Of a stretch of DNA of 64,000 nt, positions 12,001 to 21,000 are shown piece by piece. The notes under the pieces were generated by a model. The model saw only the letters and a list, made by a program, of their open reading frames with translations, was not told the DNA's origin and made no database searches. The stretch lies in the NCBI RefSeq assembly GCF_000004195.4, contig NC_030678.2:156343547-156407546 (forward strand), read 5' to 3'. This DNA is from Xenopus tropicalis. Lineage: Eukaryota; Chordata; Amphibia; Anura; Pipidae. The first letter of the stretch is position 1. Each line of letters opens with the position of its first letter. A program made the position numbers and the translations under genes.

Positions 12001-15000
12001 AACCTAATCAAGACTTGCTGGACAAGTTTAACCTTAGAGGGTTAATGCCAAATTTTGTTACTGTTGCCAGGTACCTCTGTAAAAAAACATTATATCTTGA
12101 TAATTGACAAGTAATTTAGATGTGTGCTCTAGGGGTACAGTGGTTGGTTCCATGCATCTAAAGTAGTTCCCATGATCTATTAGCAGGTAGTGTGCTAGGA
12201 AGGTCCACCTGCTGGAAGATGATGATAAGATTCAATGACATCTGGTTTGGCCAGAGCTAGAAAAGAGACATCAGTGGTCCAGCCTCTAGATCCCCACTTG
12301 TACTTGAACTACCTCTCCTATCTTATTCCAACACCCAAACAATTTATAATGTAATATATAAATTATAGTAAATCATTTTTTATTTTACCAGGGAAATTTA
12401 TAACCAGTGGCCATATTTTGAGGCTGCTGGCCCAGGACAAATACCCTCTTTACTCTGCCCTAACACCTGCTAAGCAAGGCAGATTAGATGTACTCAAAGA
12501 TGTCTATAAAGATTTTCATTCATCCAGGTCATGGTAAATCTAGTATAAATAAATCTAAAGCAACTGGACTTGTTAAGAAATCATTGAAGACGTTTCACTA
12601 CTCATCCGAGCAGCTTCTTCAGTTCAACTGACTGGTATGGGAAGTCCTCAGCATATATACTCTTCCACTAATCCAATCACAATGGCACTTTGTAACTCTT
12701 CAGAAAGGTGACATCCGAAACTCACAGAGGTGTGAATGCTGTGGAGTTACTTTGAAAGGATTACCAAAGTATCATGCAACTCTTCAAACAGTTGTTACTT
12801 GTTAGAGTTGCATGAATGGATGTGTGAAGAGTTCTGAAACTGCCGGGGTACAGATGTTAGAACAGCATTGTATGTAGCAGACAGATGGTGTCGAAGTCCC
12901 CCGTCTCTGTTAAGGGATGGTTTCTCCACTTTGACATGAATGGCCTCTTTTACACCTCTTTCAAACCAGCATAAATATATATGCTGAGGACTTCCCATAC
13001 CAGTCAGTTGAACTGAAGAAGCTGCTCGGATGAGTAGTGAAACGTCTTCAATGATTTCTTAACAAGTCCAGTTGCTTTAGATTTATTTATACTAGATGTA
13101 CTCAAAGATGCAGCTTGAGTAAGAGAGTTCTAATTCCTGTTCTTGATTGGTTTTAGCTGAATGCCATGGCTAACAGGGCAGCAGGGAAAGGTTATGAGAA
13201 CGCTGACAACTACTCCAACATTAAATTCCAGTTTGTTGGCATTGAGAATATCCATGTTATGAGGTCTAGCCTGCAGAAGCTCCTTGAAGGTGAGTCTTTC
13301 TGTGGTTTATGTTGTGCAACAAAGGGAATTCCAATATGTTCCCTTCTTTTTTGCATACCTTTAAGATTTATGTGTGCATTATGCCTTTGCCATTCTCTTT
13401 AGTTCCTTCAGATGTCCTGTCAGTGTTTCAGCCCTTAGCAATCTATTAAAATACATGTCATTATATAAAACAAGGCAATCTTCACTCTTCCCAAACGGAC
13501 ATTTTATTAATAGAAAGCAGATCTATAGCTTTAGAATAATCAACTAGCACGTTCCTGTCTGATGAGAAGCTAGTTAGCTGAAAGGTTTACTGTAGTACCA
13601 CCATGGACCTGGACCAGTGGTAGGATAAATGCAGTGGCAATTTCATGCAAAATACCTCCCAGAACACCTTGCAGAATAAATGTGCTATATAAAATAATAC
13701 CCAGATCATGTGACAGTATAAATACATTGGCAGTTTCATATATTCTGCAACACATAAAGGGTATGATTATATGAAGCATTATTTTTACCAGACCAGTATC
13801 ATCACTAAATACATGGAAGGATAAATAAAGTCCCCATTCCATATATAATGCTCCCAAAATATATGGAAGTATAAAAACTGGTGTAGTTTTATATGTAATA
13901 ACCCAGCACACATGGCAGGATAAACTCAGTGGCAACTTTATGTATAATTCCTTAGTCTGTAGTTTGTTGTAGAAATGTCATAAGTGTTGGTTAGGGGAAG
14001 GCTTAGCCTAAACCAAAGGCTTAGGCCTTTGTCAAAATTTGCCAGTGATTGGTACCTAGGCATTCCCTTAGGAGCTAGTGAGTGTTCCCTTGGGAATGCT
14101 ACCTACAGAGTTCCATAGTAAGTTCAGACACTTGCTTCTCTTGCATCAACCTTAGGGGCCATGCTAGTAATATTAACTCTTTTAAATGTCTCATTTGATT
14201 TCAGCATTCAGTGGTTTAAAAGACTGTAAATTGGTCCTAGATCACTCAGTGCTACGTACATGACAATGTATTGCAATGCATGAGTTTCTGTATAACTAAC
14301 TGCCTCCATCAATAACTTTGTTTTAGTCTGCGGGACAAAAGCATTAACTGCAAATGATTTTTATAATGGCCTAGAGAATTCTGGATGGCTTCGCCACATT
14401 AAAGCCGTGTTGGATGCCTCTGTTTGTTTAGCCAAGGTATGTCTTAATCATGATTATTGTCGCTCTATGATGATACAATGTCAGTATGTGTAAAAGCTAG
14501 GGGATATTCGTGGCAGTGATTAGCTCTAAGCTTTATTTAAATATATTTATATTTTATATTATATATATATTTATAATAAATATTGTACAGCCTATTCTTA
14601 TATACAGATTTCTTGCAAAGCACCTATTTGTGTCACTTCTTGTATCATATGTGATATTGCAGCCTTTCTAGCAGCTAATAATGGCTTTTTGCAGTATCTG
14701 TTTAAGAAACTATCCCAAATACACCCCTTAAGGCATTTACTTATGTGTCTTGTCTCACATTTCTATTTGCTTCCCCCTTGCAGGCCATAAATGATGAAAA
14801 TGCCAGTGTGTTAGTCCACTGTTCTGATGGCTGGGACCGCACATCACAAGTGTGTTCGCTAGGCTCCTTATTGTTGGACTCATTCTATAGGACTATAAAG
14901 GGGTTTATGGTAAGTTTATTATAGGCATTTATCTTAAAAGAGTTAGAGAGCACAGGATAGCTACCAATGGATGCACACTTCTCATGCACCCTTAATACTA

Positions 15001-18000
15001 ATTCTAATAATGTTTGATAGAGTGTAGATCATAAGAAACTGTGCTGATATCGTCTTATATGGCGACAGGCTGAGCAATTGGATAACTAGAGCAGGTTGGT
15101 CCAGTGTGGCATAATTACTCAAAAAAAAAGGCACTATACACAACCAGTATTGAAAAGGAGAGGTCAGTTCTGGCCAAAGAAAGAAAGTACCCACCCCCCC
15201 AGCCCTAATGCATGAACATCAACAATTATCAGAAAACACAGGGCAGGTGACTGATACCCGTAATACCCTGGGTGGATGAGGCACTAGATGAACACATTAC
15301 TCTTTTTGAAAGAGTACACACATGGACTAAATACCTTTTAGCATTCTAGAAAAATTAGGACAATTTAGGCCACACCTCTCTCTCTACCCATTAACTCCTG
15401 TCAAGGAAAAACTGTTGGATAGGCCAGTTTGATTGTATCTACATTTTATTCGTACGTACGAAGGCAGTATCCAGACATTCTTAAATGAGAATTGTCTATG
15501 AGCTGATACTACCTTGAATGACCCAAAGCATGTTTGTCTTATAGTCCTGAAACAGTCTTATCAGTAGTTAGCTTTGTTATCTCTAAGAACAGAACAGGCA
15601 AAGAGGCCCAGTTGACTAACACCCAACACACCCAATATGCCTCTTTTCACAAGATTGCGGACTCATCAAAATGTTTTTACAACAGCAAAAAGAAACATTC
15701 TTATACAATGTATTTCACAACCCCTCTAATATTAAATGATATGAACAAGATGGAGAAAAGAAACAAGATGGTTTCTTTTTTCTCTAACACTCCCAATTAT
15801 GTTGTCCCTGCCCCTGATCAATCCTTAAATATACCCACTTTATCACCCCTTTGATTCAATACTGTACAAGTTCAGACTGGGATTCAAGTACAAATACTTT
15901 GCAAGTACACAGAGGCCCAAACAGCCCCCACCAGCCCAATAAATAGTGACTGTCTATAGCATCTTACAGCAGCCCTTCTGGCATTTGCCAGAACCCACAG
16001 ATTGCCAGTCCGGGCCTGGTACTGTCTCATCTAAATTGGAAGGTGTCGATCACTGTTTTAGTGAGGCAGGCCAGTAAAGTTAAAATATGTTTTTGGGTTC
16101 TAATTGTGTTGGGGAGGGGGAACTGTCCTAGTTTAGTCCATCATCCTTGGAAGGGGGATTTTTGGACCCAATGCCAGCACTCTGACTAGAGCAAGAATTC
16201 TGAGAGTAAGTTATCCCTTTATACCCTTTAAGAGCTAAACTTTTGGTTTAAAAAAATGGTTATTAAAGTTTTGTCATAAAGGGTTGTCTTTATGCTACTC
16301 ATGGAAAGTGCCACCTGAGGGTAAAAATTCGGACAAATCCTAAAATAATGGATTCGGTGCATCCCTCATTATTTTAAGAATAAATTTTACTGGAATAGAG
16401 AATAAAGGTGGCCGTACACGGGCCAATTATAGCTGCCGGTATCGGTCCCTTAGACCAACTTGGCAGCTTATCGGCCCGTGTATGGGCATTAACAACGGGC
16501 CTCTCAGAAATCAGCCAGATATTGATCAGGCAAGTTTAAAAATTTAGTTGGATCGGGGACTGCATTGGCTCGTTGATGTGGTCCCTGAACTGACTGTGCC
16601 TAAACCGTCGTTTTAATTTGGATTGTTTGGCCCCAGGGCCAAAGACTGAATTAGCCTGAATTAGCCCGATATCGGCCACCTGTAGGTGGTAATATCGGGA
16701 GAAGGTCGCCAAGTTAGCGGATCTTAGCGTGGCCTCCTATAAAGTGAGACTAGTTGTCCCAGTGGGGTACTGGTGTCAGTATTGGATAGAGGGAATTTGT
16801 TACACTTCTCTTAATAAGGGGAACTTTGTTCCAACCAGCATATTTTATATCATGGTATTTTCTGGATATATTTATGTGTTTCATTTTGTTCCGATACAAC
16901 TTTACTGTAAACAGACCAATATATATCTTGTCATGCTCATTATTTTGCAGGTTCTGATTGAGAAGGAGTGGATAGCTTTTGGTCACAAATTTTCAGACAG
17001 GTAAAACCTTTACAAAAAGTTCATTATCTTTATTGTCTGGGATTTTTGCTCCTCTGGGGCAGAATATAAAGTTAATGATATTATATAATGCTTTTGCATT
17101 TAGTATTAGCAGTAAGGGTTACTGTAAGAGGATGAAAGAATGAAATAGAACAGAATAGACTGCAGTCCCAGTGCTATAGGTGCACATAAATCTGCAACCA
17201 GCCATTTTACTGACCTACAGACCATTTCATAGCCGCAGTAACCTGAGGGTGATGGTCCTTGGCTGTTTGCAGGTCTTGTGCTCTGTTTCAGTTTATTGTG
17301 CATTTGTTCCTTGTAATTTTATTGTAGGCCAGGCCTGCATAATACAGATATTCATCTTTATTTTCAACTATATTGATCCTTAAGGTAGTATGCCTCTATC
17401 TCGGAGCTGCTTTACAACCCCCATGGTGTAGTAGCTCGATAACAGTAAAGCCAATCCCAGTAACCATGCTCTTTTCCCCCTCTAACTCATGCCACCCACA
17501 ATGCCAGCTTGTTATGACTTTGTTTCTTCAGTTGTGTTGGCAACCCACCTTAACATCAGTGACTGCTGCCCACCCCCTAACCAAATCCTCCTGTAGAACC
17601 TGATGATTGACAGCTAATCTTAATGGGCGTTTTCCCTATTTTTATCTGTGATCATATGGGAAATTACTACCTGTCCTTGTATTTCAATTCCCATTCACTT
17701 CTCACCATGGGAAATTGCTGTAAACATGGCCTTTTGGTCCCACCCAATGACTTGTGCATTCTGATGGCAGGTGTGGGCAGCTAGACAGTGACTCTAAGGA
17801 GATCGCTCCAGTTTTTACCCAGTTCCTGGAATGTGTGTGGCAGCTTATGGAACAGTTCCCTCGGGCCTTTGAATTCAACGAGGATTTCCTTCTTCAGATC
17901 CATGAACATGTCTACTCGTGCCAATTTGGAAACTTCTTGGGAAATTGCCAAAAAGAGAGAGAAGAGCTCAGGTGGGGAGCTAAAGATGTAAAATGATGTA

Positions 18001-21000
18001 ATGTCTGCTTATGATGGCTCCAGTCTACATCCCAGTGGAGAAATGTGTAGCACTGCTAGTAGTACATCATCTACACATCAGAGTAGCATGGTAGTTTTCT
18101 CTTATTCCAGCATGGAGCTCTGGACTGTACTAAGATTTGCCTTATAGGGAAGTCCAGCATACTAAAAGTTGCTTGCTTTATTAATATATCCATATAAAAT
18201 CCACTTTCCATTAGCTGAACTGCTTTTCTTCCATGTGACTGTTGGTATTACTCTGGAAGGTGTGCCTAAGGATGGAAACATGTTTTGGCCACTGCATTGC
18301 CTGGTATTATTGACCCCTAGGTCTTGTAACGGAAGACTTGAAATAAATTCGAGAAGCTCTGAATCATCTTTCTACTGCCTTCCATGTCTCTAGGTTAAAA
18401 GAGAAGACACATTCACTGTGGGCTCATCTTCTGGGGGAGAAAAGCAAATATCGCAATCCTGTCTTTGATAAGAACTCACTGAGGACTCTGCCATTCCTTG
18501 AACCAAATACCATACATTTCAGCTTCAAGTGAGTACAGTCTTGATGCACTTCCTTTATTGCATTAGTACAGGTATGGGATCTGTTATCCGGAAACCTGTT
18601 ATCCAGAAAGCTCCGAATTACGGAAAGCCTGTCTCCCATAGACTCCATTTTAATCAAATAATTCAGATTTGTTAAACTGATTTCCCTTTTCTCTGTAATA
18701 ATTAAACAGTACCTTGTGCTTGATCCCAACTAAGATATTAATTAATCCTTATTGGATGCAAAACAATCCTATTGGGTTTAATTTATGTTTTAATGATTTT
18801 TAATAGATTTAAGGTATGAAAAATACATATTACAGAAAGACCCCTTATCTGGCAAACCCTTGGTCCCGAGCATTCTGGATAATGGGTCCTATACCTGTAC
18901 AAAGAGTATGTAAACTTATAATTTTATATTTTCTATGCCTGTCTCCAGGCATGATACACATTAGTAGCCATAGTTATTGCTGTGAGCAACACTATCAGCC
19001 AAGGACACCAGTCACTTTTCAAAAAGTAAACGATAAGCATGGCCCCAGATGCACTGCTTACATATACACTACGCATTGACCCAGAACTATCATCAATAAA
19101 ATTATTCTTCAACCATGTCTATAGGCTTTACTTTTTCCCTGGAGAGGAATGGAACATTACTGAGGGCCTTGGCCATTCCAGGGAGTAATATTGCCACAGG
19201 GTATTGCATGATATTGCTGTTTTGCTTGGGCTAATACTACTCGCATACTACTCTCTGATTAGGTCTGTGGCCAAGTCTGGACAGGGATTCAAAAAAGACC
19301 CTGGGGTTTCAAGTACACAGAGGCCCAAACAGCCCCCCCCCCAAGCCCACTAAATATTGGACTCATAGGTATTTTGCCCAAACGTACAGTTTCAAATCAT
19401 CTGAATTCTTGCCTTATTACAAACTGGCAAGTTTTCAGGCAACAGTAACCAGACAAACTCTTTCAGGTGATTAATGTGAAGGGCAATGGGTTTGAGTTTG
19501 TTTTTTGAGCCTACCTTCTGACTAATAAAACATGAAGGGGCAAAGCGCCATGAAGTATCTTTGTCTTGAATGATCTGTAGAAACCTAGTGTCCAGCTGTT
19601 TCATACAGGAATTATATTGTGACACTGGGGAAATAATGTGACAAAACCTTCACTACTTTTCTTTTCTGAGCAGGTTTTGGAGGAATATGTATCACCAGTT
19701 TGACCTTAACATGCACCCCAGACAGTCAGTGCCAAGCCTGCTATTAAAAACCATTGATGAGTCTAAATGTTTGGAAGAGGAGCTAAAACAGTTAAAAATA
19801 GTAAGTAAATGTATCAAAATGAAAAACACTGGAAAGCAAGTATAGTTTTACTCATGTTTGTATGGAATAATACATGTCCTGGTACTATTTCTGTTTTCTT
19901 TCTGGGAGACATTTGCAGTTGTGTCTTTCTTTACGGCAGGGATTCTAGTGTTAGCCAAAATGTTTACCAGAGATCTGTACTGTTCTGTGCTCTCTAGGCT
20001 AAATGGGCTGATACAAGGGACCATACACACGTACTTGTTTTGCCTAAATGATCAGACCTTCTATCATCAACTCTTCACTTCCAAATGAGGATCGGTGACA
20101 CTTTTACTGAAAGGCTGAGAGTTTATATCAGGCAAGGCAAAGAGAAGCCAATGGGATGGCATACGCGGCACCGCGATTTCCTGAAATCGCAAAAGTTTCC
20201 TCTCCTTTACATTCTCAACGGTGGGATGCCATTTTGGGGAGATTAGTCGCCGGTGGGATGGCATTTCGGGGAGATAAATCACCCGTGACAAGGGAGCACA
20301 GCAACTAATCTCCCTGTGTGCCCCAGCCCTAAGACAGCAGTTCCCAAACAATGGGGCTGACCACTAGGGGCTGAGGCACACAGGGAGATTAGTCGCTCGC
20401 GAAAAAACTCCCTTGTTGCGGGCGACTAATCTCCCCGAAATGCCATCCCACTGTGGAAAATGTAAATCGGCGGTGGGATGGCATAGGCGGCGCCGCGATT
20501 TCCCCAAAATCGCGGAAGTTGCCTTGAGAGGAAACTTCTGCGATTTCGGGGAAATTGCGGCACCGCGTATGCCATCCCACCGGTGATTTACATACGCGCC
20601 GGTGGGATGGAATTAGGGGAGATTTGTCAGGACAAGGGAGATTTGTTGTGGACGACTAGTCTCCCTGTCTGCCACAGCCCTAAATGGGAAATTAGGGTGG
20701 AATTTAAATGTGATTGTTTTGCTGTAGTTATTATTCCTGGAACTGTGGAAGAGTTTAATGATGTAAATTATACGATAGATTTAAACAAAGCATAGTGATG
20801 TCATCAGTTATATAGACAGTGACAGGCCACCATTGGGGGGGAGAGCGGGTGCAGTTGTGCTGGGCCCGGTGAAATCCATATCTGTAAGGGGGCCCACCTG
20901 TGGTGCGAACGTTATGCTAATTGCGTAAATTAAAGGGATTATGTTGGATTATGGCGTACTTTTTCTTTCTAAATTACATGGTTTACATAGCAAACAATTC

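Larger units (their letters stand above)
12485..13110 (-). mobile_element. Penelope-like retroelement relic with inverted pLTRs and 18-bp target duplication
   Basis: The direct repeat TAGATGTACTCAAAGATG occurs at 12485-12502 and 13093-13110. Inside are inverted ~120-bp repeats (12540-12660 and 12975-13092). On the minus strand between them, 12998-12795 codes a fragment with '[19 protein letters not shown]' then '[15 protein letters not shown]', which I recognise as the C-terminal end of GIY-YIG-type Penelope-like proteins of fish and frogs. The reverse transcriptase part is absent, so the copy is strongly 5'-truncated. It sits in mtmr6 intron 6. A ~36-nt tail (12503-12539) lies outside the inverted repeat on the 3' side. 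Confidence 0.75.
14910..16950. other. mtmr6 intron 9
   Basis: 2.0-kb intron. It holds the hAT-like fragment at ~15870-16018 and the palindromic MITE at ~16404-16735; the rest is unassigned. No coding sequence besides unsupported short ORFs. Confidence 0.5.

Noticed and set aside
13570..13935. 121-codon hydrophobic minus-strand ORF in intron 7
   Set aside because: It coincides with a degenerate ~60-bp tandem repeat and has no recognisable domain.
17972..17996. Read-through of exon 11 (GGELKM-type tail)
   Set aside because: Exon 11 to exon 12 splicing restores [13 protein letters not shown], the family sequence. The short read-through is intron.
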